This document shows positions 26,201 to 46,715 of a stretch of 64,000 nt of DNA, one piece after another. This DNA is from Lagopus muta (taxonomy: Eukaryota > Chordata > Aves > Galliformes > Phasianidae): contig NC_064437.1 of NCBI RefSeq assembly GCF_023343835.1, positions 49,488,972-49,552,971 on the forward strand, written 5' to 3'. The notes beneath the pieces are model-generated. The model worked only from the letters and a program-made list of their open reading frames with translations. It did not search any database and was not told where the DNA came from. The translations under genes and the position numbers were made by a program. Each line of letters starts with the position of its first letter. The first letter of the stretch is position 1.

Positions 26201-29200
26201 CAGGGTCCAGGCTGCACATTCTAGACAAACAGCTTTCAAAGGGACAAGATGCTGATACTGAGCTTGGGATAAAATATGTGCTTTTGAAAATTCTCTTCTG
26301 AAACTCTGGGGTGGGGGAAACACAGGAGAAGAGAAAACTGGGGTTTGCAGCAGGTACAGTGAAGTATGAAATTCTCTTATCGTTGCCGTTTAACTAGTGT
26401 TTTGCTGGCCTTGTATAGGAGGAAGTAAAACAGATCTGCAATAATAGCTATAACAACCTCAGACTTGAGAAATTAGTCAGCACTGCGGCCACAACATTAG
26501 AAACCAAAGGGTGGTTTCCTCCAGGACTGAAGAGAGTAAAAAGAGCAGGAATGGCTCGTGGTGAACCACGGGGAAAATAACACTTCAATGGGTAGTAGGA
26601 GGGCAAACTGTTTCAGAAATCTTTGAATACAGAGTTGGGAGACTAGGCTATTATCAACATTTTCCTGCATAAAATGCTCTTGTAACAAAAAAAAGAAGTG
26701 TTGTGCTTTTCCCTTCCCTCAGTTAGCATTTGGCTGGAAAGGAACCATGCACCAGATTGGATTTATGCAAGGACCCGTGACGCAGTTCTGTACAAACAGC
26801 GATAGATTTTGTGGCAAAATACTCTGTTATATAGCTGGGGGCAACATACAAAATCTGAACACAGTAAGTATATGCAAAAACACCTACTCAAAGTAAAATT
26901 AAAGTGATTTTGGAAATTATATTTTGCCCTACACGTTAATGTAAATAAAACACAACATAGTTCTCAGCAGAGAGAGTACAGGACACTGTGTGGACTAGGA
27001 CTAGAGTTGATGATGAGACCAACAAACAGACATACTATGTCTCAGAAGGAAAAGGCTGAATTTAGTCTGCAGCAATATTGCATACATCTCTAGGTATGTC
27101 CTCTTTTGGGGACAACCAGAGTTCAGTCATATACACACGCTCTTTAAAAAGAGCCAATGGATGATGGAATCAGACTTCAGTGTTATTTCTTAGCATGCAG
27201 ACACTATGGTCCTTTGAACAATAATTAAAAAACTGGAAAAGTTCTGCTTCTCTTTCCAAATTTTAGACTGTTTGAGCCAGATCTCAGTCCCAAAGAACTA
27301 CACAAAGGAGCATCTCCCATTTTTGCTATTTTCAGAAATGGGCCCAACAGTTTAATCTGCAGCACAGAGAGCTACAGAAATTCCTTGCCCTGTGCCTGAG
27401 GAGTGCAACACTATGAGATTTCTAGAGACAAGTACTTGACTTGGATTAAGTCACTAATGTTCTCCTCAGGGCAAGGTAAGTCTGAAAAAGAAACAGAGGG
27501 GATGGAAATAAAACATCCCTTTAAGAAAACAGTAAACACAAGCAGATGAAAAGTCAGCCTGTGTTTTTTAAGATTGCTTCTTTAGCACCTGGAAAAAAAT
27601 AAGGAGAAAATGAGTCTTCAAAAGACTTATGCGTGGGTGGAGGTTAAGCAAGGATTCTACTCTGAAATGACAGGAAGGTTTTTTCTGCTTCTGAGGACCA
27701 TAGGATTCCACAGTGGTACTGTATTACATCCTCAATATAAGTCGCTTTCTGAAGAAAAATCTGTGAACAGATCCACGCTGTTAACGACCTAGTCCTATAT
27801 CTGCCTTCCACTTTTCTGTTTGATATTTGAAGATTATCCTATTAAAACAGAGCTATAACACAGCATTGTGTTGCTCAGCATTGGATCCCTGCCTTTATAA
27901 CATTTTTGCTTTCTCTCCAGAGTCGAATAGATGTATACGTAGGACATTCCCCAGCTGGAACATCAGTACAGAATATAATACATTGGCATCAGGTATAACT
28001 GCATACTGAAATATAAACACTCACTACAGCTTTTTATGCAGCTGACAGGCCATGGGGAACTCCAGAGGCAGCGGTTCTGGGAAATTCCCAACATATCTTC
28101 TCAAATAACACCCTAAGCAGATGCCACTGTGGGAGCGCTGATTCCCACACCATTACCCTAACTGAGCCTTTGGTATCAGGCAAAGAGATTTCCCCAGGGC
28201 ACATCAGGCCTCTCTGCAGTTGGGCTCCAGTGGCTTCCTGCCTCCAGCTTTGTTTTTGCCTTGAAAGCTGCAGAAGAGCACTCAAGCACAGCCTGGGCAC
28301 TTGGCAGGCAGTAGGAGGACAGTAGAAACCTGAGCAAGCGGGGGTGAGCCAGAACAAAGATATGATCCAGGTTTCAGCTCTCTCCCGGAGAGTTAACTGC
28401 AGCCTGGATCATCCCCCAGAGCCCAGTCAGCCACACACAGGCTTCTGCTGGGACAATGGGAAAGTGGAGAACAGCCTTTTCAGCTGGCATCCTACTCTCA
28501 GACCTGAGTTTGAACCAGAACATGGCAAGAGAGTGCCAGCTCAGAAGCACAGCACTGCACGTGCACAGCACTGTGACTGTTTCTGCCAGCACTACATAGA
28601 GTTCAAATCTCCAGCATCCAGACCATCAGCAACCAGATTTGGCAAATGGAAGCAAGGTAGCAGATTTCTATAGCATCCTCAATTACTCAGACCTTCAACT
28701 CAGCCCATGTGGGAACAACTGAGGAAGAGCTCCATAATGGCCTCTCACCTTTCATTCTCTAAAACCACTCACTAATCAAATGACTAATCAGGTCTGAATT
28801 TTAAAAGGGCACTCACCTTTCCAGTAGGACAGACTCAATTGAATTCCTTTTTATAACAAAACAGATTCAAGAGGGCTACTGCTAAGTGACAAACTAATTA
28901 CAATTCCACCTATAGAAGCTGAACTCTGGTAGGAATAACAGTGTGTCTGGAAAGGTCACCATTACTGTGAGCAGATCAGACTCCACTGACACACAAATGA
29001 TGTGTCGTTGTGAGGTGTGATGTGAGGAGATACCATAGACTACACCACACAACTAATAATAGCCCTGACAGGTTCTAGACAGGTCCTCTTCCCAGTGTGA
29101 GAACTGGACACAGCCCCACATCACAACTAACTGAAGTGACTCCAACCAAATTTGAAAAACAAAATATCCCAATGGTGACAGCTGGGGAACAGGATGGAAT

Positions 29201-30615
29201 GTTTGCAAGGGTAAAAAGTGACAAAGCCACTCATCCCATCCTATGGCCCATCCCAGGAAAGCCTGCAACTGGAGGAAGGGCCAGGAGGAGTTTGATCCTT
29301 GTGTTCAATCACAGGGAAGAAAAATACCACCAGCGCTCTGCTCTGTCTCTTAATGCTTTCATTTTATCTGTCCTTGTTACAATATCCACAGGTATTCCAT
29401 GCAGACAAATTCCAGGCTTATGACTATGGCTGGAAGGAAAATATGAAGAAATACAATCAGGTAAGGCAATATCGTTTTCCTGAGAACTTCTTCTTGGGTT
29501 TCGGCAAAACTAAGAACTCAACACTTCAGCACACATGACCTCAGCTGCTACAAAACATCTAAGGTGTTGTGAGATAATGTTTCACCTGAACCTAAACCTA
29601 ACTAATATAAAAATTTTATTATTCACAGACAGAGCATAGACAGTTTCTTGCAGACAGTTAACAAAACTTCATTTTTCTTTCCCTACTGATGCAGGGATGT
29701 ATTCATTGACATGCTGACTTACCAGTCATACTCAATTGACCAAGATCCATGGCTAAGTTCTAGGACCGGATGAGTATGAAACTCCAAAAAATCCTCAAGG
29801 CCTGCCTTTCAATTAGGGAAGAGCCTCCATATGTGACCTCCATATGGTTGACAATCATTTCACTTTTAATTAGCACATTTTACTTGGAGCCTGCTGTTCT
29901 GTACTACATCAGGTCGCTTTGTACAGATTGAAAAGCTGCAAAGACATCAGTTGAAAAGCACCAAAGTTCTGCCTATACACAAAATTACAAATAGCCAAAT
30001 TATAATGTTGCTTCTTCAGTCCTAAATATAACAATGAAGACCAAAATATAACAATTAAGATGCACTTCTTGCCCCAGCAAAACATTAAAGAGATTCCCTA
30101 AGTACACACATGGATAAGCTCCACAGTCTTTTCATGGTAAATGGATTCACTGCTCTTTCTACATCCATACACATGATCAGAATAAGCAGATGTCAAATTT
30201 CAGGACAACTCATAGCCACTCACTGCAGAAAGAGTCTAAGAATAGGATGAATCATTCCCTTCCATGATATGTAGGGACTGGAGCTAGGGAAATATGCATT
30301 AAGAGAGTGGACTTGAATCCTTTTTCTAAACACAGCTTCTGATATAACAGCATTCACTCAGATGTCTTCCCTTTCTTACAGTCTACTCCTCCTGCATACG
30401 AGATAGAGAAGATAAGCACGCCCATTGCCGTTTGGAGCGGTGGACAAGACAAATTTGCAGATCCCAAAGACATGGCAAAGCTGCTTTCTCGGATTACTCA
30501 TCTCTCTTATCATAAGCATTTTTCCGACTGGGGACATCTTGATTTTATTTGGGGCCTTGATGCAACTGAGAAAATGTATATGAAAATCATTGAACTACTA
30601 ATAAAATACCTTTGA
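20297..30615 (+). CDS. Acid lipase, LIPA/LIPM family (lipase A)
   Basis: Predicted secreted or lysosomal alpha/beta hydrolase that would cleave fatty acyl esters; 402 aa, the normal family length. Coding exons: 20297-20428, 22815-22929, 23819-24017, 24594-24703, 26017-26153, 26723-26863, 27921-27992, 29392-29460, 30382-30615. All have GT/AG boundaries with compatible phases, and the frame stays open to TGA. Residues 1-18 ([18 protein letters not shown]) form a signal peptide. The nucleophile is Ser180 in GHSEG, the acid Asp348 in [10 protein letters not shown] and the base His377 in [18 protein letters not shown] and GNSRGNTW are family signatures. Odd points: the oxyanion motif reads LQHAF where the family has HG, and exon 6 is two codons shorter than in LIPM-type genes, so its cysteine pair (CTNSDRFC) is spaced by 6 residues instead of 8. 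The ATG lies 7 bases inside the exon. Which mammalian lipase is the orthologue is unclear; bird genomes carry several LIPM-like copies. Confidence 0.93.
20995..21654 (+). mobile_element. CR1 LINE, older copy
   Basis: Forward CR1 from GAGATCTGGGGGTGTTAGTTGACAG (classic CR1 ORF2 region, decayed) through GGAACAGCTGCCCGG to GGACTAGATGATCTTAGTGATC and a terminal ATGATTCTAC. It lies in the first coding intron of lipase A and is absent from the matching intron of lipase B, so it inserted after the duplication, or was lost from B. Confidence 0.92.
21655..22295 (+). mobile_element. CR1 LINE, younger copy with open ORF2 C-terminus
   Basis: 5'-truncated CR1 immediately after the older copy. Reading from about 21655 to the stop at 22194, about 180 codons of the ORF2 C-terminus remain open ([55 protein letters not shown]). 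The 3' end carries the CR1 octamer signature CATTCTGTGTGATTCTGTG. The open frame and complete tail suggest a fairly recent insertion; it lacks the reverse transcriptase core and cannot move by itself. Confidence 0.95.
27876..29391. repeat. Near-identical block shared with 58503-60017
   Basis: Covers the end of lipase A intron 6, exon 7 and all of intron 7. It aligns to lipase B at a constant offset of 30627 bases, with no net indel over about 1.4 kb and roughly two dozen substitutions by eye (about 98% identity). Similarity falls sharply at exon 8. The 107-109 aa open frames on both strands inside the block are conserved only because the DNA is; I do not call them genes. Confidence 0.93.
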
Positions 30616-30827
30616 AACCACATGCAAAGTGTTGATCCATTCAAATCTCCATCATTTTTCTTTCACAAGAAGAATGATACCTGAGGAGCAGATAAACAGA
30701 GACAAGAGTAAAGAATTCTAGTACAGGTGTTTACCTGCACTTGCTTATTTCTTGCTTTCTATTAGTTTGAGGTTTTCTGTGATGTTACTGTGACTGGTAT
30801 CTTCCTAGGAAAATTAAAGTATATGGG

Positions 30828-30833
30828 AATAAA
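30828..30833 (+). terminator. Candidate poly(A) signal of lipase A
   Basis: Canonical AATAAA 213 bases after the TGA stop, the first on this strand after the gene. Cleavage would be expected near 30850. Confidence 0.6.
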
Positions 30834-32389
30834 AACTGAAAACACAAATACATTAGGTCACATTCTTCAAGGATAACTTTATTTGGACAGCTCTTATTTA
30901 CACAAGACTGATTTTCCTAAGCCTAAATGATATATTCTCTTGTATAGGCAGGCAATCAGTGATTTCCAAATACCAAGGAATTCAATTTCAAAAGACAATC
31001 TCAGCCTTGTTTTTTGACTTATCCGATTATTCTCCTGCCCTCCTTGACCACACATCATCCAAAGATTTGTTCATACACTCTAAACCCTCAGCTACAATGA
31101 CCATGGGTTGTAGATGAGGAATAAGAGGATGCAGATACATCAAGCCACACTCCAACCAATACAGTTGTCACCTCATGTAGTAATCTTAACATATGCAATT
31201 AAGTGGTTGAAAGCACTGTGCTATTGACTTTGAATTTTACGTAATTTTGTGTCTTGGCCAAAATTTGTTCATGGTATTTCTGAAATACGTTAAAGCATTC
31301 AATTGTTCTCCCTTCCAATCCATTAGCTGAAAGAGACATTATCTTCAACCTATGTCATCTGTGCAAGCACTTCACATCTACTGACATATATGTTGATCTG
31401 GTTGAGTACCTGTCCTCAGGTTACACACAAAGTGGTCATCTGTGCAGGCTCAGACAGGTAGCTTTGTTTCCTGGGCTGATTCTGGGAGGGATCTAAAGCC
31501 TGACTATATGCTCAGCCAAGACTGCCTGCAGTTGGAGTCAGTATCCAATAAGCTAGGTACACAGAAAAATATCCCAGATTTGCTGCAGTATTGGAAACAT
31601 ACTCTAACGTTGTCCATGTGCCTCGTCTAGCAGCCATTAGCAATGCTGATCATAGCACCTATCTTCCAAACTTATGGCAGCTTACACAGAATGGCCAAAA
31701 CTACTAAGAGAGACAAAGATCCATTAGACCAAGGAAATAAGACACAGCAGTGTTTGAAAGCAGACTCTCATTTATAAGTGCATTATTAAACCACAAAGTG
31801 GCAGGCCAAGCTAACAAATTACTTATCACTTCTGGTTTTCTACTGTCTTTACTTATGCAGTAAAAGATTCATGAATTTATTATTATTATTTTGGTATGTG
31901 CACTCTCTGCTGTGTGCACCACTCTTACAACCATACTATCCTGTCCATTTCCTTGAGAATAATATATCTGGCTCCATCATTACAGCATTTCACTGCTTTA
32001 TTTTCTTAATTTTATTAATTTTTTTAATATTGGAAAAGTAGTCAAAAGACTTGCTTCAAACAGATTTTCATTGTTATTTATTAATTCATTAAAGGAACTT
32101 GGAAACTGTCTTTGTTTCTGGACTCCAATAATTCAATCTCTTCTTGATGCTTCTTTTATGTAAAACAGAAGATAATCTTTCTGTTGTAGCAATATCTTGA
32201 GAATTAAGGTGTGGGAAATTTGTAGAAAAGAAGGAAGAAGTGCTAAGCAGAGCAATCTATCTGAATAGTCATTCCCATGGTAGGAAAAGAAATACTTAGA
32301 GGGTAGGTGCCTGACCTTGTATATGCTGCTGTGGTATACTGTTCAGCTGTATCCCCTAAGGAAGCTGTTACACAGACTGTAAAGGATAT

Positions 32390-32395
32390 TTTATT
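32390..32395 (-). terminator. Candidate poly(A) signal of ANKRD22
   Basis: TTTATT on the + strand (AATAAA on the coding strand), 339 bases beyond the stop. Others occur further on, for example at 31997-32002, so the 3' UTR may be longer. Confidence 0.45.
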
Positions 32396-32733
32396 TCTTC
32401 ATTGGCTGCTTATCATCACCTGTGGTGCTTAGGTTTCCAGAAGTCTTATCTGTGCAAATCAAGCAGTAAAAATTGGAGGAGCAGATGGGAAGAGCAATAT
32501 TTTGAATGCAATTGTACTCACTCACAGCTTAGTAAAAGCAAATCAACTCCTTTCAGTCCACACAGTCCTGAGGATACTCCCAAGTCTCATACAAAATAGT
32601 CAAAGCCTACATCAATTTGGGTCAATTATCAGTCTGCAGACCCCTGCAGGACTCTTGCTGCTATAAAGAATGTATTGCCTGATGGAGTGATTTTCTGCGT
32701 TTTCAACAGTCCTTGATGAAATCCCACCAAGCA

Positions 32734-41813
<9,080 letters not shown>

Positions 41814-43057
41814 GCCTGTTCTTCTCTGCTTGAGTTCTTTCTTGTTCACCAGCTCAACACATTAACCTCGCTTGAAATGCTCTTGAACTTGTTTGAATCT
41901 GGTTAACATTTAACTTAGAACACAGGAATCACTCTTAAGCTACATTTGCCTTCTGTGCTTTCTACTTGGTGATATGAAACAATTGTCTTCAGAAACCCAA
42001 CCCAGCAAGGTAAACGTGGGAACAGCAGCTTACAAGAGACTGACAGAACAAGTTGCAACAGAGAGAAGAATTTCCCTTTGTCATCTTTGCAATAACAGCC
42101 TCTGGTTACCAAAAAAGGAAAGCAGCAAAATAGGCTGGGGAGAGGATGGGGATGGGTGGTAGGGGAGGAAGGAGAGAAGAAATAAGAAAAATAAGTTAGT
42201 GAACAAAGGGGGAAAGGGGATAAACAAGTAACTAAGAACAATAGGTAGCTTGCCACTCAAGCTACTTTGGGTTTACATATCCCAAACTCACTTCAAGAAA
42301 ACCTCAGATGTATACTAAGATTCCATACCTTATTAAAAAGATTTCCTGGTGTAATTAGTTTCAGTCTCTTATTAACTAGACCAGCCCATTTCATCATCTG
42401 CTCACTCATCTCTTCCTAACCTTGTCCAAACACTAAACATGACTCACAGTAGCCTCCTTTTGTGGTTTCACACTGATGGACAGCTAAATACCACAACTGC
42501 TCTCACACCCTCCCCTCTCAAAGGAAAGGGGGAGAAAATATGGTGGAAAAAGGCTCAAGGGTTGAGGCAAGGACAGGAAGACCACTCTCCAATTGCCATC
42601 ATGGGCAAAACAGAAAGCAGACTCAACAGAGGGAGATTAATATAATTTATTGCCTACTACAAACAGACCAGAGTAGTGAGAAACTAAGATAAGCCAAAAA
42701 CACCTTCCTCACCCTGTACCCTCCCTCACTAACCTATTCCTAAAGCTTCCATTCCATTTAAGTTTTCAAGGTTCTGAGGGTAAGATGACTGTATTTCTGT
42801 AGTACACTCAGCCAGCCTGAGGAAGATATGTGTATTTTAAATGTCTATAAACACTCCAAAATCTCTTTCTCTTTTTAGTTTGTACTCATTACTTCTCTTC
42901 TCTTTCAAGCATATTAAAAAAAAAAAAAGAAAAAAAAAAGCTTTAAAACAGGTGCATGCAACTGCCCCTTTTGACTTCAAGTCCTGTGCATTACATTTGA
43001 AAACTTGTTACCAAACAATTTTCATATTTCCTTTTCAGTGAAGCTGGGAGACAAATA

Positions 43058-44357
43058 CAAAGGCTGATTTGAAAGCAGCACCTCCTATTTTATTCTGTTG
43101 GCCCATAAAAACAAGCGTACATATTTGTGACACAGCAGTAGAAACACAATCTTCCCGCCAATATTCTATGTTGTTGCTGGCGACAGATAGCAGCAGAGGG
43201 GCAGGATGATAAAACAGTGTCTGACGTGGAATTGCATATGAACCAAAGGTGCGTCCCTGAATTCCTCCATGTGGAAAAAAATGGCACCCATGGCATCCAT
43301 GAATACTGGCTGAATTTTTATGGAGATTGAACAGTGGATGCGAGCACAGCAAGGCGGTGGGTGGCACATTTCATTAGTGATAACAGTGATGTGAAAGACA
43401 AATCATGTTCCAGACAGCCTACAGAGCTGTTTCACCATGAAACCAAGAGCTTCCCGATCAGCTCATCTGCACAAATGTCTCTGGATAACAGCCCATGAAG
43501 TGCGTACAGAGCGAGTATTGGCTGCAGTGCATTGGAAATGATGGCAGCAATACTGGAATATCACAAAGTTTGCACGAGGCAGGTCCCAGAAATGCTTACA
43601 CACAACAGAAAGAACTCTATATGCAAGTTTGCCAGGATCTATAGCACCAATGAGGCAAACGGTGGCGATTTCCTGGATGGTACCATTACTAGTGGCAAGA
43701 CACGGTGTTACCTTTATGAGCTGGAATCAAAACAGCAGTCCATGGAGTGGCAGCATATGAATTCCCCATGGAAGAAGTTCAAGATGCAGCCTTCAGTGGG
43801 TAAAACAATGTGTGCTGTCTTTTCGGATAGGAAAGGGGAGATCCTTCTGGATTTCCTGGAAGCCAAACAAATGACCAACCCTGACTGATACACTACGATG
43901 CTGACTAAGCTGAATGTTTGAACTTCCCATGTGTGACCAGAAAAGGAAACAGCCTTTCTTGCAACACAACACCACCAGGTCCCACACCAGTCCTAAGTTC
44001 ATGGAACACACTGCCAATCCTGGCTGGACTGTCAAAACACACCCACCGTGTATTCCAGATTGGCACTTCTTGACTACTAAACTTCTAGGCAGATGAAAGA
44101 TGGTTTGCGTGGGCTACATTTTCCTAGCAACTATGTTGTCGTAGGAGCTGTGAAACAGTGGGTCACACCTCTACTGGTGCAAATTTTTACAAGCGTGGCA
44201 TGCAGACACTTGCTCATTACTGGTGAAAATGCATATTTAATAGTGATGATTATATTGAAAAAACAATGTTTAGTTGCTCAAATAGTTATTACACTATTTG
44301 TATCTGTTGTAGTTTAAATGGAAATAAATCAGAGACATTACTTTTGGAGCAACCTAC
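43058..44357 (+). mobile_element. Mariner DNA transposon, Galluhop type, inactivated
   Basis: A Tc1/mariner element of about 1.3 kb. The right end (CATTACTTTTGGAGCAACCTAC) is inverted relative to the left end (GGCTGATTTGAAAGCAGCACCTCC), giving decayed terminal inverted repeats next to TA. The interior is colinear with a mariner transposase. One surviving open stretch (43532-43888) includes SKQQSMEWQHMNSPWKKFK and VFSDRKGEILLDFLEA; downstream, PSNYVVVGAVKQWVT is readable. The first catalytic block, normally TGDET, reads TSGKT, and the frame is broken by many stops and shifts, so it is non-autonomous and dead. The type is assigned from memory of the chicken Galluhop/Mariner1_GG sequence. Confidence 0.88.
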
Positions 44358-44939
44358 ATAGAACTGCTTACACTCAGTCTTTCTCTAGTTAAAGTAGAAT
44401 AGTTTCACTGACTAGCATTAGTTTGCTGACACCATTTCCAAGCCTTTCAATGGCTGTTTACCACAAGAAAATAGATTGGATTGTAACAGAAACTTATGCT
44501 ACATATACCTGTGATAAATCTCACTACAATCCTCCTAATATATTGATCTTCCAGCATGGTGCAGAGACACAGAAGAGTATGTAACATTCCAGAAGCAAAA
44601 GGTCCTTGCCAGTATTTCATCATGTCCAAACCTTAAGGAATGGGCATTCTCCCAAATAAATGCCATCTACTAGCTAAATGGTTGGAATTTATAAACTACA
44701 ACTCATTCAATGAAGCCTCAGATCATTCAGCTGTTCTCTATAATAACTTTATAGGGTACTTAATCCTCTGCTAACACCACTATACAAATCCACAATAGCA
44801 AAGGTGGATTTTGGCTAGGGTATAGTCTACTTATGGTGCTGTATTTTGTGCTTGTGAAGAAAACAATGTTGACAACACACCTATATTTTAGCTCTTGTTT
44901 GGCAGCGCTAATAAAACTTCACATCCTTTTTTTTCCTCA

Positions 44940-45332
44940 TGTTGCCTTACTTGTGTGTGGTCTGGGAATGCACAAGAGGTTGTGAGGGGATGTAGTCAAG
45001 ACAGATGACCCCCAGCTGACCAAAGGGATATTCCACATGATATAACACCATGTACAGAAATAACAGCTGAAGAAAAGGAGGCGGCACGGAGAGCACAAGA
45101 CTCAGAGTTACAGCTTTTATCTTCTCACATAAAACCTACACATGATGGAGCTTGTTTAACAATTTCCAGGAAAACACCTGCCCATCAATGGGAAGCAGCG
45201 AAGGAACTCATTTTGTGGGTTGTTTAAATTGAGTTTCTGTGTTCTTACCTTTCTGATTCTCTTCTCAGTCCCACTGTGAGGAATGAGCAAGTGGCTGTGT
45301 GAGAATTAGTCGACCAGAGCTAACCCACAATA
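44940..45332 (+). mobile_element. Probable solo LTR, avian ERVL-like
   Basis: A fossil LTR of about 390 bp. Landmarks are CCCAGCTGACCAAAGGGATATTCCA near the 5' side, TGGGAAGCAGCGAAGGAA in the middle and GAATGAGCAAGTGGCTGTGTG near the 3' side, the order typical of an abundant avian ERVL-type LTR. No gag, pol or env-like sequence and no second LTR lie nearby, so it appears to be a solo LTR. Divergence from what I remember of the family suggests it is old. Confidence 0.6.
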
Positions 45333-46489
45333 AAAGGTTTTTTTTTATATAAGAAAAAAAAAAACAAACACAAACACCTACAAAAGAGCACAGAGACAGC
45401 TTCTGGCATCACCTTTCACCAGACCATTTAATTCAGCATCACATCTCCGACATTTGTAAATCAGAAAAGTGACTATTGTGGTCAGAATTTTAGCTGGAAA
45501 ATAGATAAGCAGCCCAATTAGATGACAAACAAGATTAGTACAAATGAGATTTGCACAAACGTATGTATTCACTGGTTGACTTCTGCTTCAGATACATCTT
45601 TAGTAGTTGATTGTGCTTACAAATGAATCTTTGAACCCTGATTATTACAGTTTTTTTTTGTAGTTGGTGAATAAGTCATTTTTCTCCAAAAGATAATAGG
45701 ATTCCGTTCATGGGCAAACCGGGAGCTATTCAGTCCGTGTACTTCTTGAAAGAATTTCACAACACCCGAAGTGTTTCCTGAAAGTCAGAACTGTTGTCCA
45801 TTTGAAAATCTCCACAGCATCAGCAAACAGTACAAAACAGTACAATGTATCCTAAGGACAGAATACAGGAGCCAGAGCTGCTGAATTTCAGTCTTTCTCT
45901 TATGAATAGTGAATCCTAAGAGCAATTCAGAAAAGTTGATTCAGGTCTGCCCAAGCTACCATCTCCATAACCAGTTCTCTAGCAGTATTGCAAAATTTGA
46001 AACGTAACAGCTCTTGAAAAATGAGTGGAGCTTTCTATTTGCACAAGCCTGTAGATATACAAGCATTTGCATTTGCAGCATCAGTCTTATCCTATAGGGT
46101 ATTTCTTAATCTAAATTAGTCAAGTAGCATATTGAATGGGCGATGCCTCATCAAAGTCATGTATCTGATAAACAAGTAACTCCTTTCCCATACACACCTG
46201 TTCAAACAGATAATCATCTGGAAAACGTAGGAAGAAAACTTGAAAGAACAACAAAAGTACTCAGGAAGAGGAATAGAGCTCATAGTCAGAAGGAAGAATA
46301 TACACAGACCATCTCCTTAGATGAACACTTACATTTCTATTTCAAAGTACTTGCTTGTTATTTCCCAGAATGAAAGCCTGAGAAAACTAAATCCTCACAG
46401 CCACCACATTTTTGCCGGAATTTGTAATGTCTTCTTTAACCTTAGTAGTAGGAAGTTTTAAATGAAAAACACTGACATAACATATTTAA

Positions 46490-46715
46490 CTCTTACTAGT
46501 TTGATCAAAAAATTAAGCTCCTGCTCCCAAAACCTAACTCCCATCCTCTAGAATCAATCCCAAACATCTATTTTTCCACATCACACAACACAGTCCCGGT
46601 ATCAGACAGTGCTGTCCACTGTTTGCCCCAGCACTGGCAGGGCAGCCCAGCCTTGCTCCTCACAAGAGGGCCCAGCACCATCCGTACAACACACAGCTGC
46701 TTCAAGTCCAGTCTG
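46490..46715 (+). repeat. Segment paralogous to pseudogene intron 6
   Basis: Second copy of the 11855-12080 segment: CTCTTACTAGTTTGATC, CTGCTCCCAAAACCTAACTC, CAGACAGTGCTGTCCACTG, GCACTGGCAGGGCAGCC. The preceding bases (CACTGACATAACATATTTA) may be a decayed end of exon 6. It could mark the edge of the duplicated block that carried lipase B here. Confidence 0.7.

Larger units (their letters stand above)
30616..32733. other. Convergent intergenic, lipase A to ANKRD22
   Basis: Holds the 3' UTR of lipase A, then AT-rich sequence and the probable 3' UTR of ANKRD22 on the other strand. No other gene is recognised. Confidence 0.7.

Noticed and set aside
28034-28673. Overlapping 107-109 aa open frames on both strands, also present at 58661-59300
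   Set aside because: They lie in lipase intron 7, have no recognisable domain, and are conserved only because the whole 1.5 kb block is nearly identical in DNA.
41915-42256. 113 aa minus-strand frame upstream of ANKRD22
   Set aside because: Low-complexity Ser/Pro/Phe-rich translation of a purine-rich tract. It lies in the promoter or 5' UTR region and has no homology I recognise.
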